From Lottia gigantea (lineage: Eukaryota; Mollusca; Gastropoda; Lottiidae), in contig NW_008707225.1 of NCBI RefSeq assembly GCF_000327385.1, positions 562,482 through 626,481 of the forward strand: a stretch of DNA of 64,000 nucleotides. The letters run 5' to 3'. The notes beneath the pieces are model-generated. The model ran no database searches. It was not told where the DNA came from and saw only the letters and a program-made list of their open reading frames with translations. Both the position numbers and the translations under genes were made by a program. Each line of letters opens with the position of its first letter. The stretch's first letter is position 1. Positions 37,086 to 49,544 of this stretch are shown piece by piece.

Positions 37086-40000
37086 AATCAAATTTAGTTT
37101 ATGCCTGATTTTGAGACAGACCCTCATCTTTAAATGGCCATAACTCGGAGAAATTCGGACTTTTTGAAAACTTTCGAGAAAATCGACTTTGAAGATTCAC
37201 CCTTATTTTCAAGAGGAAAATGGCTTGTATTTTGGTTTTGGGAAAAAGTCTGACACTAAAAGTGCTGTAACAGGCAGAGTTTTCACGACAGGAACTTGAA
37301 ATTTGGAAGAGAACAATTTCAGATGGTTGAGAATATTCAGTGCAAATTGCAACTTTACATCTCAGATATTGACCCCAGAGGTATGATTTTTGCATCGAAT
37401 GAAAGTTGAACATATCCTGCGTCTATTTCCATCGGAAAGAGAAATTCGGACTTTTTGAAAACTTTCGAGAAAATCGACTTTGAAGATTCACCCTTATTTT
37501 CAAGAGGAAAATCGCTTGTATTTTGGTTTGGGAAAAAGATTGACACTAAAAGTGCTGTAACAGGCAGAGTTTTCACGGCAGGAACATGAAATTTTGAATA
37601 GAACAACTTCAGATGGTTGCGAATATTCAGTTCAAATTGCAACTCTACATCTCTACATAGTTTCCGAACGGCAGCCCGTCAAAGTTTTGGTCTTAACCCC
37701 AACTGGAGCAGCGAGACTGTATAGGACCGTATAGGCTGGGGGCTGACCCACACCCTCATCTTTGAATGGCCATAACTCAGCTAATATGGACCCCAGAGGT
37801 ATGATTTTTGCATCAAATGAAAGTTGAACATATCCTGCGTCTATTTCCAGCGGAAAAAGAAATTCAGATTGTTTGAAAACTTTCGAGAAAATCGACTTTG
37901 AAGATTCACCCTTATTTTCAAGAGGAAAATCGCTTGTATTTTGGTTTGTGAAAAAGATTGAGACCAAACGTGCTGTAACAATCAAAGTTTTCACGACAGG
38001 AACTTGAAGTTTGGAAGAGCACAACTTCAGATGGTTGCAAATATTCAGTGCAAATTGCAACTTTACATCTCTGATAGTTTCCGAACGGCAGTCCGTCAAA
38101 TTTTGGTCTTAACCCCAACCTGTGCAGCGAGACTGTATAGGAACGTATAGGCTGGTGGCTGACCCACACCCTCATCTTTAAATGGCCATAACTCGGCTAA
38201 TATGGACCCCAGAGGTATGATTTCTGCATCGAATGAAAGTTGAACATATCCTGCGTCTATTTTTATCGGAAAGAGAAATTCGGACTTTTTGAAAACTTTC
38301 CAGAAAATGACTTTGAAGATTCACCCTTATTTTCAAGAGGATAATCGCTTGTATTTTGGTTTGGGAAAAAGTCTGACACTAAAAGTGCTGTAACAAGCAG
38401 AGTTTTCACGGCAGGAACTTGAAATTTGGAAGAAAACAACTTCAGATGGTTGCGAATATTCTGTGGAAATTGCAACTTTACATCTCTGATAGTTTCCGAA
38501 CGGCAGCCCGTCAAAGTGTTGATCTTAACCCCAACCTGTGCAGCGAGACTGTATAGGACCGTATAGGCTGGTGGCCGACCCACACCCTCATCTTTAAATG
38601 GCCATAACTCGGCTAATATGGACCCCAGAGGTATGATTTTTGCATCGATTGAAAGTTGAACATATCCTGCGTCTATTTTTATCGGAAAGAGAAATTAAGA
38701 TTGTTTGAAAACTTTCGAGAAAATCGACTTTGAAGATTCACCCTTATTTTCAAGAGGAAAATCGCTAGTATTTTGGTTTGGGAAAAAGATTGACACTAAA
38801 AGTGCTGTAACAAGCAGAGTTTTTACGGCAGGAACTTGAAATTTGGAACAGAACAACTTTAGATGGTTGCAAATATTCAGTGCAAATTGCAAATTTACAT
38901 CTCTAATAGTTTCCGAACGGCAGCTCGTCAAAGTTTTGGTCTTAACCCCAACCTGTGCAGCGAGACTGTATAGGACCGTATAGGCTGGGGGCTGACCCAC
39001 ACCCTCATCTTTAAATGGCCATAACTCGGCTAATATGGACCCCAGAGGTATGATTTTTGCATCGAATGAAAGTTGAACATGTCCTGCGTCTATTTCTAGC
39101 GGAAAGAGAAATTCGGACTTTTTGAAAACTTTCGAGAAAATCGACTTTGAAGATTCACCCTTATTTTCAAAAGGAAAATGCCTTGTATTTTGGTTTGGGA
39201 AAAAGTCTGACACTAAAAGTGCTGTAACAGGCAGAGTTTTCACGGCAGGAACATGAAATTTGAAAGAGCACAACTTCAGATGGTTGCGAATATTCAGTGC
39301 AAATTGCAACTTTACATCTCTAATAGTTTCCGAACGGCAGCCCGTCAAAGTTTTGGTCTTAACCCCAACCTGTGCAGCGAGACTGTATAGGACCGTATAG
39401 GCTGGGGGCTGACCCACACCCTCATCTTTGAATGGCCATAACTCGGCTAATATGGACCCCAGAGGTATGATTTTTGCATCGAATGAAAGTTGAACATGTC
39501 CTTCGTCTATTTCCATCGGAAAGAGAAATTCGAACTTTTTGAAAACTTTCGAGAAAATCGACTTTGAAGATTCACCCTTATTTTCAAGAGGAAAATCGCT
39601 TGTATTTTGGTTTCGGAAAAAGTCTGACACTAAAAGTGCTGTAACAGGCAGAGTTTTCACGGCAGGAACTTGAAATTTGGGAGAAAACAACTTCAGATGG
39701 TTGCAAATATTCAGTACAAATTGCAACTTTACATCTCTGATAGTTTCCGAACGGCAGTCCGTCAAAGTTTTGGTCTTAACCCCAACCTGTGCAGTGAGAC
39801 TGAATAGGACCGTATAGGCTGGCGGCTGACCCACACCCTCATCTTTGAATGGCCATAACTCGGCTAATATGGACCCCAGAGGTATGATTTTTGCATCGAA
39901 TGAAAGTTGAACATGTTCTGCGTCTATTTCCATCGGAAAGATAAATTCGGACTTTTTGAAAACTTTCGAGAAAATCGACTTTGAAGATTCACCCTTATTA

Positions 40001-42470
40001 TCAAGAGGAAAATCGCTTGTATTTTGGTTTCGGAAAAAGTCTGACACTGAAAGTGCTGTAACAAGCAGAGTTTTCACGGCCGGAACTTGAAATTTGGAAG
40101 AAAACAACTTCAGATGGTTGCGAATATTCAGTGCAAATTGCAACTTTACATCTCTGATAGTTTCCGAACGGCAGCCCGTCAAAGTTTTGGTCTTAACCCA
40201 TACCTGTGCAGCGAGACTGTATAGGACCGTATAGGCTGGGGGCTGACCCACACCCTCATCTTTGAATGCCCATAACTCGGCTAATATGGACCCCAGAGGT
40301 ATGATTTTTGCATCGAATGAAAATTGAACATGTCCTGCGTCTATTTCCATCGGAAAGATAAATTTGAACTTTTTGAAAACTTTCGAGAAAATCGACTTTG
40401 AAGATTCACCCTTATTTTCAAGAGGAAAATCGCTTGTATTTTGGTTTTGGGAAAAAGTCTGACACTAAAAGTGCTGTAACAAGCAGAGTTTTTACGGCAG
40501 TAACTTGAAATTTGGGAGAAAACAACCTCAGATGGTTGTTAATATTCAGTGCAAATTGCAACTTTACATCTCTAATAGTTTCCGAACGGCAGTCCGTCAA
40601 AGTTTTGGTCTTAACCCCAACCTGTACAGCGAGACTGTATAGGACCGTATAGGCTGGGGGTTGACCCACACCCTCATCTTTGAATGGCCATAACTCGGCT
40701 AATATGGACCCCAGAGGTATGATTTTTGCATCGAATAAAAGTTGAACATGTCATGCGTCTATTTCCAGCGGAAAGAGAAGTTCAGATTTTTTGAAAACTT
40801 TCGAGAAAATCGACTTTGAAGATTCACCCTTATTTTCATGAGGAAAATCGCTTGTATTTTGGTTTGTGAAAAAGATTGACACTAAAAGTGCTGTAACAGG
40901 CAGAGTTTTTACGGCAGGAACTTGAAATTTGGAACAGAACAACTTCAGATGGTTGCGAATATTCAGTGCAAATTGCAACTTTACATCTAAGATAATTTCA
41001 GAACGGCAGCCCGTCAAAGTTTTGGTCTTAACCCCAACCTGTGCAGTGAGACTGTATAGGACCGTATAGGCTGGGGGCTGACCTCACCCTCATCTTTAAA
41101 TGGCCATAACTCGGCTAATATGGACCCCAGAGGTATGATTTTTGCATCGAATGAAAGTTGAACATGTCCTGCGTCTATTTCCATCGGAAAGAGAAATGCG
41201 GACTTTTTGAAAACTTTCGAGAAAATCGACTTTGAAGATTCACCCTTATTTTCAAGAGGAAAATCGCTTGTATTTTGGTTTTGAGAAAAAGTCTGACACT
41301 AAAAGTGTTGTAACAGGCAGTTATTTTACGACAGGAACTTGAAATATGAAACAGAACAACTTCAGATGGTTGCGAATATTCAGTGCAAGTTGCAACTTTA
41401 CATCTCTGATAGTTTCCGAACGCCAGCCCGTCAAAGTTTTGGTTTTAACCCCAACCTGTGCATCGAGACTGTATAGGATCGTATAGGCTGGGGGCTGACC
41501 CGCACTCTCATCTTTAAATGGCCATAACTCGGCTTATATGGACCCCAGAGGTATGATTTTTGCATCGAATGAAAGTTGAACATGTCCTGCGTCTAATTCC
41601 ATCGGAAAGAGAAATTCTGACTTTTTGAAAACTTTCGAGAAAATGACTTTGAAGATTCACCCTTATTTTCATGAGGAAAATCGCTTGTATTTTGGTTTGG
41701 GAAAAAGTCTGACACTAAACGTGCTGTAACAGAAAGAATTTTCACGGCAGGAACTTTCAATTTGGAAGAGCATAACTTCAGATGGTTGCGAATATTCAGT
41801 GCAAATTGCAACTTTACATCTCTGATAATTTCCGAACGGCAGCCACTCAAAGTTTTGGTCTTAACCCCAACCTGTGCAGTGAGACTGTATAGGACCGTAT
41901 AGGCTGGGGGCTGACCCACACCTTCATCTTTAAATGGCCATAACTCAGCTTATATGGACCCCAGAGGTATGTATTTTACATCGAATGAAAGTTGAACATG
42001 TCCTGCGTCTATTTACATCGGAAAGAGAAATTCGGACTATTTGAAAACTTTCGAGAAAATCGACTTTGACGATTAACCCTTATTTTCAAGAGGAAAATCG
42101 CTTGTAGTTTGGTTTCGGAAAAAGTCTGACACTAAAAGTGCTGTAACAGGCAGAGTTTTCACGGCAGGAACATGAAATTTGGAAGAGTACAACTTCAGAT
42201 GGTTGCGAATATTCAGTGCAAATTGCATCATTACATCTCTGATAGTTTCCGAACGGCAGCCCGTCAATGTTTTGGTCTTAACCCCAACCTGTGCAGCGCG
42301 ACTGTATAGGACCGTGTAGGCTGGGGGCTGACCCACACCCTCATCTTTAAATGGCCATAACTCGGCTAATATGGACCCCAGAGGTATGATTTTTGCATCG
42401 AATGAAAGTTGAACATGTCCTGCGTCTATTTCCATCGGAAAGAGAAATTCGGTTTGGGAAAAATCTACAA
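37086..42470. repeat. 417-bp satellite, about 13 units
   Basis: The landmark GGCCATAACTCGG recurs at 37136, 37768, 38184, 38600, 39017, 39434, 39851, 40268, 40686, 41102, 41520, 41936 and 42353, that is every 416-418 bp, with one irregular first interval. Other fixed boxes are GACCCCAGAGGTATGATTTT, GAAAACTTTCGAGAAAATCG, GTGCTGTAACA and CCGTATAGGCTGG. Units differ by a few percent. The minus strand is open for 551 codons over four units (40350-38695) because the unit is 139 codons long; see findings. Mechanistically this is a satellite grown by unequal exchange or by tandem growth of a mobile-element core. Confidence 0.97.
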
Positions 42471-43640
42471 ACTCTATTTCAACCAATATGAAAAACTCAA
42501 GAGGATATTAAAAAGAAATTAGCTTTAGAATATATACCCACGCCACGTATAGAACCTACGGCTCATATAGATCACCCCGAACCGATTGAATATAGTGGTA
42601 TTATAATTTGGATGATTAGATGATATAAATCGTCTCTTTTCAAACCCTAAAGCAGATTTACCAAAGAGCATTTAACCAATTCTGGTTGTCTGGAGCCTAA
42701 TTTTACTTCGTGGTTATCTTCCTTTAGAATTCACATAGTCTTCATGTGTGATAATCGAGTCTAGTTTCAAGGTCACTGACGTCATAATTTGTAGACGTCA
42801 TTGCTAGGTCAAGAATAAGAAGGTCAAAATAGGCCTAGCGCATTAGTAAAGATTCAAGGACCACTTTGGGATAAACAGGCCTAAAAATTCGGTAATATTC
42901 TGGTTTAATATTTTCTCCATTTAAAGATGTATGTATTGCAAATGAAAACGTCAGATTCGTATGCAAAAAGTAGAAAACCAGTCCTTGTCGGCGCAAAAAT
43001 TAGCACTTCCGGTTTGACATGCGCATAAGATATAAACATAAGCCATCATAGTGACGTTAGTTGTAAGTGTTTAAGTTTTATGGTAAATAGTTTATTTTTG
43101 TTTGTAAATAGTGTGAATTATTGTTATTTCAGTCAATCATCAAGAGCCTCATAAAAGCCAAGAGTTAGAAGTAGTAGATAATATTAATAGTGGCTGGAGA
43201 CTTTCTTATGCATTGGCAGCAATTAGTGACTGTTTATTACGCCGTTAGATAAATTGATATTTAGAATAATTACTTTTTTTTTTATACAACGAATATAGTT
43301 TGTGGTCGCTATAATGATGAATACGAAGTTGACGAAGCGGGTGATTATGCCGAAGACAATCCAATCATACAAGAAATAGACGAATTCGAAGATATGGTAT
43401 CTGGACAAGATATAACGTTTTTATCCGACAACAACGAGGAACTACTTAATAGATTACAAATAATATTAGCGGCATTGAAGAAAGGTCATCGATCACACAG
43501 ACAATATAATGAAAATTGTATATAAATATAAATTTAATAAGACTCCTACAGAATGGTATCATAGATAAAAATGCTTATAAAAGCGTGATTAAAAATGTCA
43601 TATAAAGAACAACTATTCGTTATCACCTCAAATAAATCAG
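42471..43640. other. Spacer beside the polymerase fossil
   Basis: A few short plus-strand stretches look protein-like, for example an open run ending in a stop near 42.62 kb and an acidic run near 43.31-43.52 kb ending in a TAA. I cannot assign a family. They may belong to the neighbouring virus-like element or to an unrelated lost gene. Otherwise there is nothing recognisable. Confidence 0.3.
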
Positions 43641-45030
43641 ACATTAAATTGATGTTTTATTTGACTTTTGGCGCTAAATATAAACCATATATAATTCCAC
43701 CATCACCGTAATCATTCTTTCCTTTACAATAATCATTTTCAGATACCAACCCAGCTTCATTTAATTTATCCCAGTTGCTAGATGAAATGTATAAACTATC
43801 AGTATCTGTATAGTATATTTGCGGCTTATAAAATCCATCTATTACGTGAATAAAATTATTAATTATTTTTTCACTGTGGGATAATACGAATGACCCCAAA
43901 TGACTAGGTGTTAGTCGTGTATATTAGGAGGTATACAGTCAAATTCTTCTTCATTTATCTCAACGATATATTGAGTCTCATTTACTTTAGGATAGCTTTT
44001 GACATGTGAATCGAAGTTGGCTGTAGTTATATCCTTCTGAATAGATTTACCATACAAGGAATTACCTAATAATTTCATGCAGTTACTACCCACAATATTA
44101 CCGTTTCGTTTATATTTATTTCTTAGATCTCTCATAATTAAAATATAATCTCTATATGGTGGAGTTTTAAAATTTTTTCATATACTATACCATCTAATAA
44201 TTCGTCTACCAGATTTAACTATTTCTTGAATATCGACCGATGTTAAAACATCTGAACAGAAACCATTTCTAAACCTGATTTCAGTTCCAGTTTCCTTATT
44301 ACCTTCTTTGTTCGTAAAAGTAATTTTATCTTTAGCTGGTATGGGTTGGAAGAACATGTTAGTAGGATATTCAAACCAGACTTTTAAAATAGCTGTTCTA
44401 AGTCTGAATTTCTGCGCATTAAGCAGCTTAACAAATTCTTTATTTTCTTCTTGTAGAAGCGGTCTACCACTTTCCGCTTTAGGATATTCGCTGTCTAAAT
44501 TTGACATGGCGGAAGCATACAAACCATTGGCGTCGAACGCCATTAGTTTAGTACATTTTATTTTTTTAAGTTTTGAACAACTTCCGTTTTAACTTTATTC
44601 TTACTATATTCTTTAAATAAATCAATTATATAACTACTCTCGAGTTCTGTGTATTCCTTTAATACATTACAAATTTCATCCATTTTATTCGTTTCAAATG
44701 ATTTTCTGTTAGCAGAAACTCTTCCTCCTTAAATGGATTGTCTGATAAAATATCTTATAAAAGGGTGTGTATGTGAGTAAACTTTTTCTATATTTTCTTT
44801 GGAACCATTCTAGTAGTTTCATACCATTCTTCTTCAACCATTTCTTTATGGTAATGATATAAATAATACCAACCCTTTAAAGATAGAGAAGGAGCCGTTA
44901 GATTATTGGAAATATTCTGGAATACAACTTCTTTCATAACTTTGTTATATTTTATCAAACAAGCTCCAAGACATAACGTATCACTTTTAGCATAAGGTTC
45001 CCATTCGTGTCTTAAAGATTCCCAATTATC
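43640..45030 (-). mobile_element. Fossil Polinton-like element (protein-primed PolB)
   Basis: The minus strand keeps pieces of a type-B DNA polymerase of the protein-primed kind: an exonuclease-domain part, then polymerase motif A (FDANGLYASAM), motif B (KLLGNSLYGK) and motif C (YTDTDSLY) in the right order. Polintons/Mavericks and related virus-like elements carry this enzyme. The copy is broken, with several breaks, and no capsid, integrase or terminal repeats were recognised, so it is a dead fragment of moderate age. Its upstream side is bounded by the 36-bp minisatellite. Linear-plasmid-type polymerase is the alternative family. Confidence 0.8.
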
Positions 45031-45032
45031 TT

Positions 45033-45470
45033 CATCTATGATATTTGATAAAAATTATGACTTTATTTCAGCTGTGATAATTGATAAAAATGATGACTTT
45101 ATTTTAGCTGTGATAATTGATAAAATTGAAGACTTGATTTCAGCTATGATATTTGATAAAATTGAAGACTTGATTTCAGCTGTGATAATTGATAAAAATG
45201 ATGACTTTATTTCATCCATGATATTTGATAAAAATAATGACTTTTTTCAGCTGTGATAATTGATAAAAATGATGACTTTATTTCACCTATGATATTTGAT
45301 AAAAAATGATGACTTTATTTCATCTATGATATTTGATAAAAAATGATGACTTTATTTCATCTATTATAATTGATGAGAAATTATGACTTTATTTCAGCTA
45401 TCATATTTGATAAAAATAATGACTTAATTTCAGCTATGATAATTGATAAAAATGATGACTTTATTTCAGA
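45033..45470 (+). repeat. 36-bp minisatellite, locus 1
   Basis: About 12 units of ATGATATTTGATAAAAA then TGATGACTTTATTTCAGCT, with ATAATTGATA and GAAGACTTGA variants. It abuts the polymerase fossil. The same unit forms the array at 62.47-63.0 kb. Frames within it (12-residue repeats) are by-products of the 36-bp length. Confidence 0.93.
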
Positions 45471-45879
45471 ATGATAGAATGCATGTTACGGAAGATTTAT
45501 ATGAAAAGTGATAAAGTGTTAGTAGTGGAGAGAAATTTTTCGTTGATCGTTACGATTGGAAATGGTATGTGACGTGGCGCGTTATTTATCAGGTTAGGTC
45601 AACGGTTAATCTGACGAACGTTCAAGAGGGATGTCGTTAGACCCTATCTGAAGTGGTTATATTATTGATAAAAGCTAATAAAAAAAGGAACGATAGTTTG
45701 GTCTAAACATATATAGACTGCCAATTTGGCGCTCTGTTGTATTTTCCAGTTTAATACTATAAGTTAAGATATTAATTACAGTTTTCTGTTAATGGAAATT
45801 AATTCAATTTCACAGAATTAACCGAATCTATTCAAGAAAATAGACTGCCAGACGAAAAGCTCCTGTGACAGCTTCGTCT
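45471..45879. other. Unique spacer between two minisatellites
   Basis: Contains a short stretch with GACGTGGCGCG and no coding signal. This spacer is absent from the second locus at 63.0 kb, where the 36-bp and 23-bp arrays are directly joined. Confidence 0.5.
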
Positions 45880-46290
45880 CGTGAAACGCTGTCACACAGT
45901 CAGTGAAACCCTGTCACAGAGTTTAGCGAAACCCTGTCACACTGTCTAGTGAAACCCTGTCACACAGTCTTATGAAACCCTGTCACACAGTCTAGTGAAA
46001 CCCGTCATAATGTCAAGTGAAACCCTGTAGTATAACTTGGGTGCAAACCATTTTCTACCTCCACTGGCGCCGCATGAAGCATTATTAATCATTACATTTT
46101 ATATATCAATAAATAGTGAAACTCTGTCAAAGAGTCTCGCTAAACCCTGTAACAGAGTCTCGTGAAACCCTGTCACAGAGTCTCGTAAAACCCTGTCACA
46201 GAGTCTAGCGAAACCCAGTCGCACTGTCTAGTGAAACCCTGTCACAGAGTCTAGTGAAATCCCTGTCACACAGTCTAGTGAAACCCTGTC
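45880..46290 (+). repeat. 23-bp minisatellite, locus 1
   Basis: Units of TAGTGAAACCCTGTCACAGAGTC with TCG/TAG and CACAGAG/CACACAG variants. The array is interrupted at about 46028-46117 by a non-repeat segment (GGGTGCAAACCATTTTCTACC ... CATGAAGCATTATTAATC) that recurs at 49430-49515. Contiguous units without spacers; not a CRISPR. Confidence 0.93.
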
Positions 46291-46530
46291 ATATTTCAAC
46301 ATTACACAATTACAAAATAAACCTTCCTAAAATCAAAAAGTCAACGTACTTATTACAAAGTAGAGATATTGATAGTTTACTTTTCAAACTTTATTTCACA
46401 TCAGACAACATTCAAACTTTCCTTTACGAAAATGAATTCTTAACTTTGCATTATTGACATTATCAACAATGTCTTCCTGACTTTGCATTCGTGAAAGATG
46501 TAAGTTCGACCACTGTATTCTTGAGAGTTG
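46291..46530 (+). repeat. Left arm of a long inverted repeat
   Basis: Pairs with the right arm at 46861-47050 plus 49292-49340. Shared landmarks are CAAAGTAGAGATATTGATA, CTTTGCATTATTGAC, CTTTGCATTCGTGAAAGATG and CAATTACAAAATAAACC. Identity is high, so the structure is fairly young. No coding. The spacer between arms (46531-46860) holds nothing recognisable. Confidence 0.85.
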
Positions 46531-46860
46531 TCAACTGTAATGATTCTATTCATTACACGACTTTTTAGTGGTTTCATTTGAATAAGAAATGAATTACAAA
46601 TTTTTACAATTACAATCAATCCAAAAAATTAGTGTATCCATCGGCCACAAAAATTGGCCGGCCACTGAAGTAATGACGAAGTGTCAATTGACCAATGACT
46701 CATTTGAACATCCGGTTTTGAGGCTTATTTAGAGTTAAATCCCTTTGACAATGAGCAATTATTGATTTATATTTCCGTTAGTTTCCGTGAATTTCCGGAT
46801 TATGTAAATGAAGTAGGTCACGTTACCTTATATGGTAAACGTTCAAGAATGCAGAACTAA

Positions 46861-47050
46861 AGAATAAAGAATATAGTTGTCGAACTTACATCTTTCACGA
46901 ATGCAAAGTCAGGAAGACATAGTTGATAATGTCAATAATGCAAAGTTAAGAAATCATTTTCGTAAAGGAAAGTTTGAATGGTGTCTGATGTGAAATAAAG
47001 TAAAGTAAAGTATCAATATCTCTACTTTGTAACAAGTACATTGACTTTTT
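46861..47050 (-). repeat. Right arm of the inverted repeat, proximal part
   Basis: Reverse complement of 46340-46530 with minor changes. The arm stops at GACTTTTT (47050), where the 171-bp-core element begins, and resumes at 49292. Confidence 0.85.
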
Positions 47051-49291
47051 ATACGCCCACATGAATATGTGGTCGTATATTGTCGTCGCCCCTGTCCGTC
47101 GGTCCGTCCGTCAACATTTCTTGTGAGCACTATAGAGACTACAGTTTTTATCTGATTTTGATAAAACTTGGTGTGATGCTTTAGATTGATAAGATCTCGG
47201 TCAAGTTCGAATTTGACAAATTTTCGATGAACGGTTTTTGAGATATTGCCCTTGACTTAGAACGCCTTGAAATTTGTTCAAAATTGTTCGTGATCAGGAT
47301 TGAAGCTACAGTTTTCATCCGATTCTGATGAAACTTGGTGTGATCATTGGAATTCACAAGATCTCGGACAAGTTCTAACTTGACGCATTTTCGATGAACG
47401 GTTTTTGAGTTATTGCCCTTGACTTTGTTAAAACGCGTCGAAATTTGTTCAAAATAGTTCGTGAGCAGGATTGAAGCTACAGTTTTCAACCGATGCTGAT
47501 GAAACTTGGTGTGATCATTGGAATTGATAAGATCTCGGACAAGTTCTAATTTGACGCATTTTCGATGAACGGTTTTTTAGTTATTGCCCTTGACTTTGTT
47601 AAAACGCGTCGAAATTTGTTCAAAATAGTTCGTGAGCAGGATTGAAGCTACAGTTTTCAACCGATTCTGATGAAACTTGGTGTGATCATTGGAATTGATA
47701 AGATCTCGGACAAGTTCTAACTTGACGCATTTCTGATGAACGGTTTTTGAGTTATTGCCCTTGACTTTGTTAAAACGCGTCGAAATTTGTTAAAAATAGT
47801 TCGTGAGCAGGATTGAAGCTACAGTTTTCAACTGATTCTGATGAAACTTGGTGTAATCATTGGAATTGATAAGATCTCGGACAAGTTCTAACTTGACGCA
47901 TTTTCGATGAACGGGTTTTGAGTTAATGCCCTTGACGTTGTAAAAACACATCAAAATTTGTTAAAAATAGTTCGTGAGCAGGATTGAAGCTACAGTTTTC
48001 AACCGATTCTGATGAAACTTGGTGTGATCATTCGAATTGATAAGATCTCGGACAAGTTCTAACTTGACGCATTTCCGATGAACAGTTTTTGAGTTATTGC
48101 CCTTGACTTTGTTAAAACGTGTTGAAATTTGTTAAAAATAGTTCGTGAGCAGGATTGAAGCTACAGTTTTCAACCGATTCTGATGAAACTTGGTGTGATC
48201 ATTGGAATTGATAAGATCTCGGACAAGTTCTAACTTGACGCATTTTTGATGAACGTTTTTTGAGTTATTGCCCTTGACTTTGTTAAAACGTGTTGAAATT
48301 TGTTAAAAATAGTTTGTGAGCAGGATTGACGCTACAGTTTTCAGCCGATTCTGATGAAACTTGGTGTGATCATTCGAATTGATAAGATCTCGGACAAGTT
48401 CTAATTTGACGGTTTTTGAGTTATTGCCCTTGACTTTGTAAAAACGCGTCAAAATTTGTTAAAAATAGTTCGTGAGCAGGATTGACGCTACAGTTTTCAA
48501 CCGATTCTGATGAAACTTGGTGTGATCATTGGAATTGATAAGATCTAGGACAAGTTCTTATTTGACACATTTTCAATGAACAGTTTTCGAGTTATTGCCC
48601 TTGACTTTGTAAAAACGCGTCAATATTTGTTAAAAATAGTTGTGATGGATTGAAGCTACAGTTTTCAACCAATTCTGATGAAACTTGGTGTGATCATTGG
48701 AATTAATAAGATCTCGGACAAGTTCTAACTTGACGCATTTTCGATGAACAGTTTTTGAGTTATTGCCCTTGACTTTGTTAAAATGCGTCGAAATTTGTTA
48801 AAAATAGTTTGTGAGCAGGATTGACGCTTCAGCTTTCAACCGACTCTGATGAAACTTGGTGTGATCATTGGAATTGATAAGATCTCGGACAAGTTCTAAC
48901 TTGATGCATTTTTGATGAACGGTTTTCGAGTTATTGCCCTTGACTTTGTAAAAACGCGTCAAAATTTGTTAGTGAGCACAATAGAAGCTACAGTTTTCAA
49001 CCGATTCTGATGATTGGTGTGATCATTGGAATTGATAAGATCTCGGACAAGTTCTAACAAGAGATATTTTTGATGAACATTTTTTTAGTTATTGCCCTTG
49101 ACTTTGTAAACAGGCGTCAAAAGTTGTTTTTTGCCCTTTATTAGAGCTGTGTGATTTAATTGTTTGTTGTATTTGGGTTATTGATATTGATTCAGCATAA
49201 ATAATTTCTTCAATATGAGAAAATTTGTACTTTAGTCACTAAAGACTGTTTTATTATTTCTGACAGCTGCCAGTGGGCGTATGCAACCTAT
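47051..49291 (+). mobile_element. Tandem-cored element (171-bp units), ATACGCCCAC ends
   Basis: The ends are a perfect 10-bp inverted pair, ATACGCCCAC (47051) and GTGGGCGTAT (49273-49282). The left end also folds as GCCCACATgaATATGTGG. The core is about 11 units of 171 bp, with GATTGAAGCTACAGTTTTC at 47298, 47469 and 47640 and GAGTTATTGCCCTTGAC in each. No coding capacity. It inserted into the right arm of the inverted repeat. This architecture (short palindromic or inverted ends, tandem core) resembles the bivalve Pearl elements and other Helentron-associated non-autonomous elements; that assignment is inference. Confidence 0.85.
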
Positions 49292-49340
49292 CTTTGATTT
49301 TAGGAAGGTTTATTTTGTAATTGTGTAATGTTGAAATATA
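49292..49340 (-). repeat. Right arm of the inverted repeat, distal part
   Basis: TTTGATTTTAGGAAGG and the following AATTGTGTAATGTTGAAATAT are the reverse complement of 46291-46340, continuing the arm that was split by the element at 47051-49291. Confidence 0.85.
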
Positions 49341-49429
49341 ACTTTGTAAAGTCGAGGCCTTGTTTTCAAGTTTGACTTTGTAAATACTTCTGGCAACGAC
49401 CCCCCTCCATACCTGTAGTGCAACCCTGT

Positions 49430-49515
49430 AGTATAACTGGGGTGCAAACCATTTTCTACCTCCATTGGCGCCGCATGAAGTATTATTAATCATTACATTT
49501 TATCTATCAATAAAT
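49430..49515 (+). repeat. Direct copy of the segment at 46.03-46.12 kb
   Basis: CTGTAGTATAACTGGGGTGC, then ATTTTCTACCTCCATTGGCG and CATGAAGTATTATTAATC, match the segment that interrupts the 23-bp minisatellite, in the same orientation with only a few substitutions. Confidence 0.8.
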
Positions 49516-49544
49516 AAACATAACTTAAACAATACATTTAACCT

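Noticed and set aside
45880-46290. Direct repeats resembling a CRISPR array
   Set aside because: The 23-bp units are contiguous with no unique spacers, the genome is animal, and the same array recurs at 63.0 kb; it is a minisatellite.
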